This document shows positions 47,196-54,220 of a stretch of 64,000 nt of DNA, in pieces; within the stretch, counting starts at the first letter, position 1, and every line of letters begins with the position of its first letter. The position numbers and the translations under genes are program-made. The notes beneath the pieces are model-generated. The model was given only the letters and a program-made list of their open reading frames with translations. It was not told where the DNA came from and ran no database searches. Source of the DNA: Chryseosolibacter indicum (GTDB taxonomy: Bacteria; Bacteroidota; Bacteroidia; Cytophagales; Cyclobacteriaceae); NCBI RefSeq assembly GCF_018598585.1, contig NZ_JAHESD010000001.1, positions 1-64,000 of the forward strand, written 5' to 3'.

Positions 47196-47994
47196 CAGTG
47201 TTTATGTCTTTTAATTTCTCCATGGAACTGCTTTGAAGTGAAGCAAAATCAAAGAGCGTAGGATCAAAGAGATGGGATGGTGAAACATTAGAAATTGCAT
47301 TGAACATAATTTCAACGCGATCGGGATATTGCTCTTCCCATTGGGAGATCATCTTTTTAACAATATTGCGCTGCAGATTAGGCTGTGAGCCGCATAAGTT
47401 ACAAGGAATGATCGGAAACTCCCTATAGGAAGCATACTTCATAATTTCCTTTTCCCTTGTATTTGCTAAAGGACGAATGACAATATGTTTTTTATCATCC
47501 GTTAAAAACTTAGCAGGCATAGCTTCCAGCTTTCCGCTAAAGAATAGATTCAGGAAGAAAGTTTCAAGCACGTCATCTTTATGATGTCCCAAAGCAATTT
47601 TTGTAGCACCTAATTCTTCGGCAATCGAATATAAATTTCCCCTTCTCAACCTCGAACACATACTGCACATGGTTTTACCAGCTGGTGTTTTTTCGATAAC
47701 AACACTGTACGTATCCTTCTCGTAAATTTTAAAGGGAATATTGTTGGAAGAAAGGTATTCAGGAAGAATATGTTCCGGGAAGTCCGGCTGTTTCTGATCA
47801 AGATTAACAGCTATTAAGCGAAAGGGAATTGCTTTTTGCATATTTAGGAGAACATCAAGCATGGTATAGCTATCTTTTCCTCCGGATAAACAAACCATTA
47901 CCAGGTCATCCGCATCAATAAGTTTGAAGTTGTTGTTAAGCTCCCACGCCTGTTTTCTGATTTTGCGTGTAATCTTTTCAAATTCCTGATCCAT
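47185..47994 (-). CDS. ttcA: tRNA 2-thiocytidine synthase TtcA
   Basis: Thiolates C32 of certain tRNAs using an Fe-S cluster. Started at ATG 47994 it has 269 residues (a long in-frame extension to 48222 crosses the divergent thioesterase gene and is rejected). The PP-loop SGGKDS (37-42) binds ATP; CSMC and, further on, CNLCG supply the cluster/sulfur cysteines; [19 protein letters not shown] is diagnostic. The end overlaps the convergent acyltransferase stop region by 11 bp. Confidence 0.95.
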   Translation of the reverse strand: MDQEFEKITRKIRKQAWELNNNFKLIDADDLVMVCLSGGKDSYTMLDVLLNMQKAIPFRLIAVNLDQKQPDFPEHILPEYLSSNNIPFKIYEKDTYSVVIEKTPAGKTMCSMCSRLRRGNLYSIAEELGATKIALGHHKDDVLETFFLNLFFSGKLEAMPAKFLTDDKKHIVIRPLANTREKEIMKYASYREFPIIPCNLCGSQPNLQRNIVKKMISQWEEQYPDRVEIMFNAISNVSPSHLFDPTLFDFASLQSSSMEKLKDINTVKL

Positions 47995-48091
47995 ATACAA
48001 AGAAGCTTCAAATATACGGAGTTTACAGGTGTTTAAAACAAGCCTTTGAAATTCTATCTTTCTATCTTTCACCGTTAAACAGAGCGATAAA

Positions 48092-48481
48092 ATGAACGAA
48101 ACCAAGGTATTTAGTATAGAGTTAACTGCCAGACCATCAGACATTGATGAGCTGGGACATGTAAATAATGTAGTGTATGTACGATGGGTACAAGAAATGG
48201 CAACAGCACATTGGATGACCATTGCTTCCGGCGAGTTGAAGCGGAAATATTCGTGGGTAGTGCTAAGGCATGAGATCGATTATAAGGCACCAGTATTTTT
48301 AAATGACAAAGTAATAGGAACAACCTGGGTTGGTGAACATCAAGGTGCTAAGTTTGTAAGATTCGTACGCCTGTCTCTGAATGGGAAAGTTGCAGCTGAA
48401 GCAAAGACAATCTGGTGCCTTCTCGATTCATCTACTTTCCGTCCGCTTCGAATACCCACTGACGTATTGGAAATTTTATAA
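48092..48481 (+). CDS. Acyl-CoA thioesterase (4-hydroxybenzoyl-CoA thioesterase-like)
   Basis: A 129-residue single hotdog-fold enzyme. The active-site region [19 protein letters not shown] near residue 17 matches 4HBT thioesterases, where the Asp is catalytic. The length and lack of a second domain fit YbgC/FcbC-like proteins. It is divergent from ttcA, with 97 bp between starts. The acyl substrate is unknown. Confidence 0.9.
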   Translation: MNETKVFSIELTARPSDIDELGHVNNVVYVRWVQEMATAHWMTIASGELKRKYSWVVLRHEIDYKAPVFLNDKVIGTTWVGEHQGAKFVRFVRLSLNGKVAAEAKTIWCLLDSSTFRPLRIPTDVLEIL

Positions 48482-48518
48482 TTTATTAACCCGCTTTTAA
48501 CAATGTATTCATTCTTTC

Positions 48519-48533
48519 GGGCATGCTTTTTTT
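48519..48533 (+). promoter_or_regulatory. GGCAYR-T6 box upstream of the 102-residue protein gene
   Basis: GGGCATGCTTTTTTT lies 27 bp before the ATG at 48560, in the same orientation. It matches the consensus GGYAYRNNTTTTTW drawn from six other sites at 52.3-53.8 kb. The GGCAYG half looks like the -24 part of a sigma-54 promoter, but no -12 GC is present at the right distance. Confidence 0.55.
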
Positions 48534-48559
48534 GTTAATCAACACAGTAGATATCGCAC

Positions 48560-48868
48560 ATGGTTAAGAGTTACGAGAAAATTATTTCTGATTTGTTCAG
48601 AAGCAAAGACAAAGGAAATGTCATATCCTTAAAGGTTAAGGGCATTGAGAAAGCAATCTTAACTTGTGTTAATGAAGTGAAGGCAAACAGGATTATTGTA
48701 CTCAATCCCGTATCAGTATATGGTGCGCCTCTGGAAGAAAATGTATTCCACCTTGAAGATATAGAAAACTTAAGAGTGTATAGCGCGCGCTACTCAGATC
48801 CAGTCTACGTTCGTATCAGAGAACTTAAAAACAACATTGATGAAATAAGACGTAGCTTGCGTTGGTAA
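48560..48868 (+). CDS. Uncharacterised small protein, paralogue of the 52920-53246 product
   Basis: A 102-residue soluble protein. It shares with the product at 52920-53246 the GNVI motif near its start, a central VLxxxxxxG stretch (RIIVLNPVSVYGAPLEE) and the C-terminal YSDPVYVRIRELK motif (YDDPFHVQLREHK in the other). I do not recognise a named family. The same promoter-like box precedes both genes. It lies alone between the thioesterase and ligD. Confidence 0.75.
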   Translation: MVKSYEKIISDLFRSKDKGNVISLKVKGIEKAILTCVNEVKANRIIVLNPVSVYGAPLEENVFHLEDIENLRVYSARYSDPVYVRIRELKNNIDEIRRSLRW

Positions 48869-49064
48869 AATATCGATTACCTTATCTCCAATATAGTCTC
48901 TTCTGTCTAATCAATACTTCAATCGCATATTGCACTAGCCTTCCTGGGCTAATACTCTTAAATTAAAATTGTATCAGATTCTTTAGGTAACATCCATATT
49001 TACCGTGCCCCGCGTCTCGCAACACCAGTCAGCTTGCTGGCATAATAATGCTATATACTGATGC

Positions 49065-51791
49065 ATGGCATTGAAAGAATATAAGAAGAAACGTTCATTT
49101 AGTTCTACTCCTGAGCCTACCGGAGGGAAACCTACTGATAATCAATTACAATTTGTTATACAAAAGCATGATGCTTCAAGGCTTCATTACGATTTCAGGC
49201 TTGAAATGAAGGGTGTTTTGAAAAGCTGGGCGGTACCGAAGGGGCCTTCTCTTAATCCGTCAGATAAGCGTCTTGCTATGTTGGTTGAAGACCATCCTTT
49301 TGATTATAAGAACTTCGAAGGCATTATTCCCGAGGGAAATTATGGTGCCGGTACGGTCATCATCTGGGATGAAGGTACTTTTGAGTCACTGGAGGATGTG
49401 AACACGAAGGAGGAGCATGAAAAGATTTTATTGAAAGGGTTTCATGCGGGGCAAATCAAATTTCGGATGCATGGTAAGAAATTGAAGGGCGAGTTTGTTC
49501 TTGTAAAAACTCCAAAACGTGCCGATAATGCCTGGCTCCTTATTAAACATCGCGATGAATTTGCGTCAGAAGAAGATATCACTGCAGAAGACCGATCAGT
49601 TAGATCAGGTAAGACGATAGAAGATATGGGTGCTGATGTAAATGCGCTTGAATGGAAGAGCAATCGTGCTGCTTCTACGTCAACCAGAAATAAAGCCAAG
49701 AAAAAATTGACACCCGTTAATAGGCAGAGAAGTACATTAAAAAAAAAGACAAGTCAGCAACAAGTAGAAGAACCTCAGGAGGAGGTAAGTAAAATTCTTG
49801 ACTCACTAAATAAAAGTAATACGAAGATGCCGCAGGATATTAAACCCATGCTGGCTACTCTTGTAAACAAGCCGGCTGACGACAATGGCTGGATGTATGA
49901 AGTGAAATGGGATGGTTACCGCGCCCTTGCTTATGTGGGAGACGAGATCGAGATCAAATCCAGGAACAATAAATCCTTTAACGAAAAATTCTATCCGATC
50001 TTTAATGCACTTAAAGATTGGAACATGAAAGCGGTGGTAGACGGCGAAATTGTAGTGATGAACAATAAAGGGTTTCCTGATTTCGGAGCATTACAAACCT
50101 GGAGAAGCGAAGCTGACGGCGAACTCGTTTACTTTTTATTTGACTTGCTGTGGCTCAATGGTGTTAATTTGATTGACGCACCTTTTAAAGTTAGGCGTAG
50201 ATTGCTTGAATTAATATCACCCAAAAATGGAATTATTAAACTCAGTGAAAACTTTGCTATTTCAGGAAGTGAATTTTTTGCTTTAGCTGATAAGATGGGG
50301 CTTGAGGGTATTGTTGCAAAAAAAGAAGATAGCCTTTATTTGCCGGATGTTCGTTCTAAAGAATGGTTAAAAATAAAAACCAGTAAACAGCAAGAGGTAA
50401 TAATTGCCGGATATACCAGGAATGAAAATACAACAAAGCTATTTAGTGCTTTACTCCTGGGCTTGTATGAAAATGGAAAATTAGTTTTTGTTGGACCAGT
50501 GGGAACGGGTTTTACAACGAAGATGCAGGAGGAAATCCTCAAAAAATTAAAACCTCTCGAGACTTCAGTATGTCCTTTCGAGGAGGTACCGGAGTACAAT
50601 AAACCTTCCAGGTTTAGGCCCAATCCTCCAATGGCCGAGGTGACATGGGTGAAGCCAGAGGTTGTTGCTGAGGTTACCTACAGAACTTTGGCAAGCGATG
50701 GTTCTTTCCGTCATCCCTCATTCAAGGGACTTCGGGAAGATAAGTCTGCTAAAGATATTGTTAGAGAAGAAAGAATACCTGTGGCACCAGCATTGGAGGA
50801 GAGTGAAACAAGGGTATTGAAAGGGAAGGGCTTAGGCAAATCAAAGAAAGGTGAGCGAAAAACATTATTAAATCCGAAGGACGAAACACAAGTCAGGATA
50901 ATTGAAGGGCATGAATTGAAGTTTCCCAATCTCAGTAAAGTGTATTGGCCAGACGAAGGCTATACCAAGCGAGACATGCTTAATTATTACTACCAGGTAG
51001 CACCTTATATGTTACCTTATTTTAAAGACCGGCCTCAAACACTGAACCGTTTCCCTAATGGAATTAAGGGGAAAAGTTTTTATCAAAAAGATGTAACAGG
51101 AAAAGTACCGGATTGGATAGAAAAGTATAAGTATTATAGCGAAGCAGACCAGCGTGAGAAAAACTTTCTCGTTTGTTCAAATGAAGCCAGCCTCTTATAT
51201 ATCGCTTCATTAGGATGTATAGAAATGAATCCCTGGAGTAGCCGGACCCAACATCCTGATCATCCGGATTGGTGTATCATAGACCTCGACCCTGATAAGA
51301 ATTCTTTTGAACAGGTCATACAAGTAGCACAGGTTACTAAACAGGTACTGGATGCTATCGGCGTGCCTTCGTACTGTAAGACTTCCGGCTCTACAGGACT
51401 TCATATTTACATACCATTTGGAGCAAAGTATACTTATGAAGACTCTAAGGAGTTTGGCCGTGCGGTGACAAGGATTATACAAAAGCAACTTCCCAGGTTT
51501 ACAAGCGTCGAGCGGCTCACTTCCAACAGAAAGGGAATGATATACCTCGACTTCTTACAAAACAGGCCCCAGGCTACTGTTGCAGGGCCTTATTCCCTTA
51601 GACCTAAACCGGGGGCTCCGGTATCTATGCCATTGCATTGGGAAGAGGTAAAGAAGGGACTTCAGATCACTGACTTCAATATCAGCAATGCAGTAGCGCG
51701 TTTAAGAGAACACGGCGATATTTTTAAGCCTGTAATAGGTGAGGGAATAGATCTGGCGAAAGCGCTTAAAAGATTGAAAGATGTATTCTAA
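49065..51791 (+). CDS. ligD: DNA ligase D, three-domain (phosphoesterase-ligase-polymerase)
   Basis: The multifunctional enzyme of bacterial non-homologous end joining. The order is 3'-phosphoesterase (about 1-170; DASRLHYDFRLEMKGVLKSW), a basic linker (~200-250), ATP-dependent ligase (~258-560; adenylated Lys near 281 in EVKWDGYR, then VVDGEIVV and SKEWLKIKTSKQ), and primase-polymerase (~615-908; LNRFPNGIKGKSFYQKD and the metal motif DLDPD near 743). Length 908 is normal. The usual partner Ku is not in the window. Its upstream gap carries no clear promoter. Confidence 0.97.
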   Translation: MALKEYKKKRSFSSTPEPTGGKPTDNQLQFVIQKHDASRLHYDFRLEMKGVLKSWAVPKGPSLNPSDKRLAMLVEDHPFDYKNFEGIIPEGNYGAGTVIIWDEGTFESLEDVNTKEEHEKILLKGFHAGQIKFRMHGKKLKGEFVLVKTPKRADNAWLLIKHRDEFASEEDITAEDRSVRSGKTIEDMGADVNALEWKSNRAASTSTRNKAKKKLTPVNRQRSTLKKKTSQQQVEEPQEEVSKILDSLNKSNTKMPQDIKPMLATLVNKPADDNGWMYEVKWDGYRALAYVGDEIEIKSRNNKSFNEKFYPIFNALKDWNMKAVVDGEIVVMNNKGFPDFGALQTWRSEADGELVYFLFDLLWLNGVNLIDAPFKVRRRLLELISPKNGIIKLSENFAISGSEFFALADKMGLEGIVAKKEDSLYLPDVRSKEWLKIKTSKQQEVIIAGYTRNENTTKLFSALLLGLYENGKLVFVGPVGTGFTTKMQEEILKKLKPLETSVCPFEEVPEYNKPSRFRPNPPMAEVTWVKPEVVAEVTYRTLASDGSFRHPSFKGLREDKSAKDIVREERIPVAPALEESETRVLKGKGLGKSKKGERKTLLNPKDETQVRIIEGHELKFPNLSKVYWPDEGYTKRDMLNYYYQVAPYMLPYFKDRPQTLNRFPNGIKGKSFYQKDVTGKVPDWIEKYKYYSEADQREKNFLVCSNEASLLYIASLGCIEMNPWSSRTQHPDHPDWCIIDLDPDKNSFEQVIQVAQVTKQVLDAIGVPSYCKTSGSTGLHIYIPFGAKYTYEDSKEFGRAVTRIIQKQLPRFTSVERLTSNRKGMIYLDFLQNRPQATVAGPYSLRPKPGAPVSMPLHWEEVKKGLQITDFNISNAVARLREHGDIFKPVIGEGIDLAKALKRLKDVF

Positions 51792-51816
51792 AAATAGGGA
51801 TGTGACGTCGACTTTT

Positions 51817-52044
51817 TTATACGTAAAACTCGAACTGAAAATCTGTTTCGCTATCTTTCTCTTGTATAGGGCGCATAGCCACGATATTTGCTGAATTGTA
51901 AGCCTTGATGAATTCTATACGACTGATTCGTAATTTGCTTTGCCCCGGTTTGATTTTATGATACTGCATCCTTCCTGATTTATCAGCAGTAGCTGTGTAA
52001 ACCCATTCACAATGTATTGGAATAGGAGAAGGGATGTAACGCAT
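51817..52044 (-). CDS. Small uncharacterised protein
   Basis: A 75-residue ORF convergent with ligD. The sequence (IHCEWVYTATADKSGRMQYH and later IEFIKAYNSANIVAMRP) has ordinary coding composition without membrane or repeat features; the codon choices resemble those of nearby genes. No family recognised. It lies downstream of the small RNA-like array and may be expressed from there. Confidence 0.5.
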   Translation of the reverse strand: MRYIPSPIPIHCEWVYTATADKSGRMQYHKIKPGQSKLRISRIEFIKAYNSANIVAMRPIQEKDSETDFQFEFYV

Positions 52045-52276
52045 AACAAAAAATTATAACAAACTTTCTAAAGTGGTATGTAGCGTATTCTCTAAGTTTG
52101 GGAATAGGTGCTACTTTGTTGTAGCGTTGAAATTTATATGCAATAATACACAAAATGTAAAATAATAGCATAGCGTATAGCGACAATTTAAATAGGCCAG
52201 ATACGCGTGTAGGTTCAAGAATTAATTTCTGTGTTTCGGCGATGCAAGGTAATCTATATGGAGCCATAAAACATAA
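52045..52276. other. Spacer between the small gene and the array
   Basis: About 230 bp that hold an overlapping 86-codon minus-strand ORF (52007-52267) with a membrane-like segment. It overlaps the 51817-52044 gene and has biased composition, so I do not call it a gene. Confidence 0.4.
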
Positions 52277-52344
52277 AACCCTCGGACGTCTTCCGAGGGT
52301 TATTATTTACCTAACCTATACCTGAAGGTTGACTGTTAGTAGTC
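52277..52344 (-). ncRNA. 68-nt RNA-like unit, copy 1
   Basis: On the minus strand the unit starts GACTACTAACAGTC and ends in the hairpin AACCCTCGGA-AGACG-TCCGAGGGTT followed by TTATGTTTT, a terminator shape. Inside, GACT/AGTC (1-4 and 11-14) and AACCT/AGGTT (15-19 and 28-32) could form two small stems. Its box is at 52357-52371. It is identical to copy 2 over all 68 nt. RNA start and function are inferred. Confidence 0.6.
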
Positions 52345-52356
52345 AAAAAATGTAGG

Positions 52357-52371
52357 ATAAAAAGTGTGCCA
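52357..52371 (-). promoter_or_regulatory. GGCAYR-T5 box of RNA unit 1
   Basis: TGGCACACTTTTTAT on the minus strand, its first base 27 nt upstream of the conserved RNA 5' end. It is one of seven such sites. Confidence 0.55.
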
Positions 52372-52551
52372 CTTAAGGTTTAACATCATATGCAATTTCT
52401 TAGCATTATTAAGTGTCGCTAATATTTTAAACAACGATCTTAATACGAAGAAGAGAAGTACAAATAAATTGTAAAGGGAAAAATATTGGATGGCAGTTTA
52501 ATTATTGGAGAACAGAATACTCAGAATACCACCGGAAGTATGAAAATATAA

Positions 52552-52619
52552 AACCCTCGGACGTCTTCCGAGGGTTATTATTTACCTAACCTATACCTGA
52601 AGGTTGACTGTTAGTAGTC
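52552..52619 (-). ncRNA. 68-nt RNA-like unit, copy 2
   Basis: Identical in all 68 nt to copy 1, while the flanks differ. The terminator stem is followed on the minus strand by TTATATTTTC. The box is at 52633-52647 with its first base 28 nt upstream. Identity in a diverged background suggests recent duplication or strong constraint. Confidence 0.6.
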
Positions 52620-52632
52620 AAGAGAAATAAGT

Positions 52633-52647
52633 TAAAAAAGCATGCCA
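52633..52647 (-). promoter_or_regulatory. GGCAYR-T6 box of RNA unit 2
   Basis: TGGCATGCTTTTTTA on the minus strand, 28 nt upstream of the RNA 5' end; nearly the same as the box of the 48560 gene. Confidence 0.55.
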
Positions 52648-52821
52648 TTTATAGCAAGCTAATGACATAGGAGTATTCAGGAGTTCTTGGTAATGATGCT
52701 TGATATGTCTATAGACAATGAAAATATAAATAGTAATGTTTGTCTCCTTGCAAGAGAGATACTGGGATGATCTGCTGTTTTCCAGACGAATTTGTCGTTG
52801 AAGGAATGGTGTTAAAAACAA

Positions 52822-52889
52822 AACTCCCGGACGGCTTCCGGGAGTTATTATTTACCTAACCTATACCTGAAGGTTGACTGTTAGTAGTC
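52822..52889 (-). ncRNA. 68-nt RNA-like unit, copy 3 with compensatory stem changes
   Basis: The 43-nt 5' part (GACTAC ... AATAAT) is identical to copies 1 and 2. The terminator stem is AACTCCCGGA / TCCGGGAGTT: compared with copies 1-2, two base pairs changed on both sides (C-G to T-A and T-A to C-G), and the loop differs by one base. Such covariation argues that the RNA stem, not the DNA, is conserved. TTTTGTTTTT follows on the minus strand. The box is at 52902-52916. Confidence 0.65.
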
Positions 52890-52901
52890 TATTATGTTAC
52901 T

Positions 52902-52916
52902 TAAAAAAGCGTACCT
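52902..52916 (-). promoter_or_regulatory. GGCAYR-T6-like box of RNA unit 3
   Basis: AGGTACGCTTTTTTA on the minus strand, 27 nt upstream of the RNA 5' end. It starts 3 bp past the stop of the 108-residue protein gene. Confidence 0.5.
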
Positions 52917-52919
52917 TAT

Positions 52920-53246
52920 TCAAGCGTTATCGCGTTTATGTTCTCGTAGCTGAACGTGAAAAGGATCGTCATATAAAGTTCTCATCAGATGAACCTTCAC
53001 GATCTCGCTCAGTAGAATTTCCGGCTCTGGAATTCTGATACCAAGTAAATCTGTTTCTTTAAGTACCACTATCTTATCATTTTTAATATCAATGATATCT
53101 TCGACAGCGGTCATAACCATAGAAGGACCTATGGATAGGGCATTAATACCTATTACATTTCCATTCTCAAGGCTTTGAGTAAGTACTTTAAGAATCTCTT
53201 CGGTCGATGTAACGTAGCTTAAGCTTGATTCAGAGTTTAATTCCAT
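52920..53246 (-). CDS. Uncharacterised small protein inside the RNA array
   Basis: A 108-residue soluble protein and paralogue of the 48560-48868 product. They share GNVI (residue ~34), a central DKIVVLKETDLLGIRIPEPE corresponding to RIIVLNPVSVYGAPLEE, and YDDPFHVQLREHK near the end. The central part of each is mixed alpha/beta. It is flanked on both sides by RNA-like units and has its own GGCAYR-T box at 53341-53355, giving an mRNA leader of about 80 nt that can fold into a CAGG...CCTG hairpin. Confidence 0.72.
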   Translation of the reverse strand: MELNSESSLSYVTSTEEILKVLTQSLENGNVIGINALSIGPSMVMTAVEDIIDIKNDKIVVLKETDLLGIRIPEPEILLSEIVKVHLMRTLYDDPFHVQLREHKRDNA

Positions 53247-53340
53247 TAATGTCTTTCAGCGAGATGATGATAAAAAGTGGATAAAACCCAGGATCTGTTC
53301 AATGCTGTAGAACCTGATACGCATCCAATTTTTTGATTTC

Positions 53341-53355
53341 GAAAAAGTTGTGCCT
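53341..53355 (-). promoter_or_regulatory. GGCAYR-T5 box of the 108-residue protein gene
   Basis: AGGCACAACTTTTTC on the minus strand, about 95 bp before the ATG at 53246. By analogy with the RNA units transcription would start near 53328. Confidence 0.5.
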
Positions 53356-53374
53356 AACCCGATGAAATGAAAAT

Positions 53375-53398
53375 AGCCCCTGAAAGCACTCAGGGGCT
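53375..53398 (-). terminator. Terminator-like hairpin
   Basis: A perfect 9-bp stem agcccctga / tcaggggct with loop aagcac, followed on the minus strand by ATTTTCATTTC. It may end a longer transcript from RNA unit 4 before the box of the 108-residue protein gene. Confidence 0.6.
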
Positions 53399-53445
53399 TG
53401 ACGTTATAATTAAAGCCAACAAACAGATTAAAGTTCGTTAGAAAT

Positions 53446-53512
53446 GAATTCCCTGAACATCTTCCAGGGAATTCAAATAGGAAACGTAATACCTTATCTA
53501 TTGATAAAGAGT
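53446..53512 (-). ncRNA. Diverged RNA-like unit 4
   Basis: Shares the layout but little primary sequence: a box 27 nt upstream, a 5' TTATC-AATA-GATAA hairpin, and at its end a 10-bp stem GAATTCCCTG / CAGGGAATTC with a 9-nt loop. The T tract after the stem is weak. Grouping with copies 1-3 is inference from position, box and size. Confidence 0.4.
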
Positions 53513-53524
53513 GAAAATCAAGGT

Positions 53525-53539
53525 AAAAAACTCATGCCA
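53525..53539 (-). promoter_or_regulatory. GGCAYR-T6 box of unit 4
   Basis: TGGCATGAGTTTTTT on the minus strand, 27 nt upstream of the inferred RNA start at 53512. Confidence 0.5.
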
Positions 53540-53587
53540 TACCGGCTGTAAAACTAAACATCGATTTAGGAAAGCCTATAAAAAACG

Positions 53588-53655
53588 AAAACCCCGCATT
53601 CGAAAATGCGGGGTTTTTCCCTCCTTGACTTTCCCACTTACTACTATATTTTTAG
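53588..53655 (-). ncRNA. Diverged RNA-like unit 5
   Basis: Ends in a perfect 13-bp stem (aaaaccccgcatt / aatgcggggtttt, loop cgaa), U-rich on both strands and so possibly bidirectional. A poor box match (GGGGAATATTTTTTA, overlapping the unit 6 hairpin) lies 27 nt upstream of its inferred start. The 5' part contains AGTAGTAAGT and AGTCAA, reminiscent of copies 1-3. The weakest member. Confidence 0.35.
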
Positions 53656-53676
53656 GAAGGTGATTTTTAAAAAATA

Positions 53677-53752
53677 TTCCCCGGACGGCTTCCGGGGAAA
53701 TTTATTCCATATCCTAACCTTTTAAACCCCACTAGTTATTATGAATATGGCT
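53677..53752 (-). ncRNA. Diverged RNA-like unit 6
   Basis: The terminator hairpin TTCCCCGGA-AGCCG-TCCGGGGAA has the same loop as copy 3 and is followed by TATTTTTT on the minus strand. The AGGTTAGG stretch and the ATAA spacing before the hairpin also resemble copies 1-3. Box at 53765-53779, AGGCACAGTTTTTAA, 27 nt upstream of the inferred start. Clearly a relative of copies 1-3. Confidence 0.5.
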
Positions 53753-53764
53753 ATAGCATAGTAT

Positions 53765-53779
53765 TTAAAAACTGTGCCT
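53765..53779 (-). promoter_or_regulatory. GGCAYR-T5 box of unit 6
   Basis: AGGCACAGTTTTTAA on the minus strand. It marks the right edge of the array. Confidence 0.5.
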
Positions 53780-54220
53780 GGGAAAATCTACTTGGAAAAC
53801 GGGGAAAACTGCGGTTTCGTTCATCAGAGGTATGAAAAATTTTCCCAATTCAACTGCTTACTTCGGGTTCGCGCTCTCAAAGGCTGAGTAATCATAGATC
53901 AGAATAGCATTCATCTGCCAACAGTAGTGTTTCTGTGGTATTTCACTGTAGATTCAATGATTCTTCTGAAAAAAGCCCTTTTTCAGTAAGTTGATAGAGG
54001 AATGGCAGAAGAATGGCAGAAGCAATACTGATGCTACTCCGATCCTTAATGAATCTTCGTAGCATCACAGTCGCTAGGGGTGAAATATTGAAATTGGTTT
54101 GGGTTTACCTTAGGTGGTAGGGAAAGTTACCCACTTACACATTAAAATCAATATCTAAAGTCTCGGTATATACTTTTTAACATGTTGATCGTAAGGGTGT
54201 TAAAGTTAATAAAGTATACT
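53780..54220. other. Intergenic region before the M48 peptidase gene
   Basis: About 440 bp. It holds a hairpin ctgaaaaa-agccc-tttttcag (53966-53986) and an 11-bp tandem repeat gaatggcagaa (54000-54010 and 54011-54021). No further box or RNA unit was found, and no credible gene. Confidence 0.5.

Larger units (their letters stand above)
52277..53752 (-). repeat. Array of RNA-like hairpin units with a shared promoter-like box
   Basis: A 1.5-kb region with at least six hairpin-ending units (three near-identical, three diverged), read on the minus strand. The first three are 275 and 270 bp apart; a protein gene (52920-53246) sits between units 3 and 4. Five of the six units are preceded, 27-28 nt upstream, by a conserved GGYAYRNNTTTTTW box (the unit at 53588-53655 has only a poor match). 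Loops of units 1, 2, 3 and 6 share the closing CGGA-CGNCT-TCCG. The intervening 170-200 bp differ between units, so it is not a simple tandem duplication of the whole block. Confidence 0.7.

Noticed and set aside
47995-48222. N-terminal extension of ttcA
   Set aside because: It would overlap the divergent thioesterase gene; the family starts at MDQEFEKI.
52007-52267. 86-codon minus-strand ORF with a membrane-like segment
   Set aside because: It overlaps the more plausible 75-codon gene and begins at the foot of the RNA 1 terminator. Composition is biased, so I treat it as noise.
52618-52821. 67-codon ORF between RNA units 2 and 3
   Set aside because: Its end coincides with the conserved unit, it has no homologous counterpart in the unit 1-2 spacer, and its sequence looks random.
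52277-53752. Array taken as a CRISPR
   Set aside because: Units are 68 nt, spaced about 270 bp, with a GC terminator; CRISPR repeats are shorter and the spacers uniform. No cas gene is near.
52357-53779. Canonical sigma-54 promoters
   Set aside because: The GGCAYG half fits the -24 element but there is no GC at -12 with a 10-nt spacing, so I describe a variant box only.
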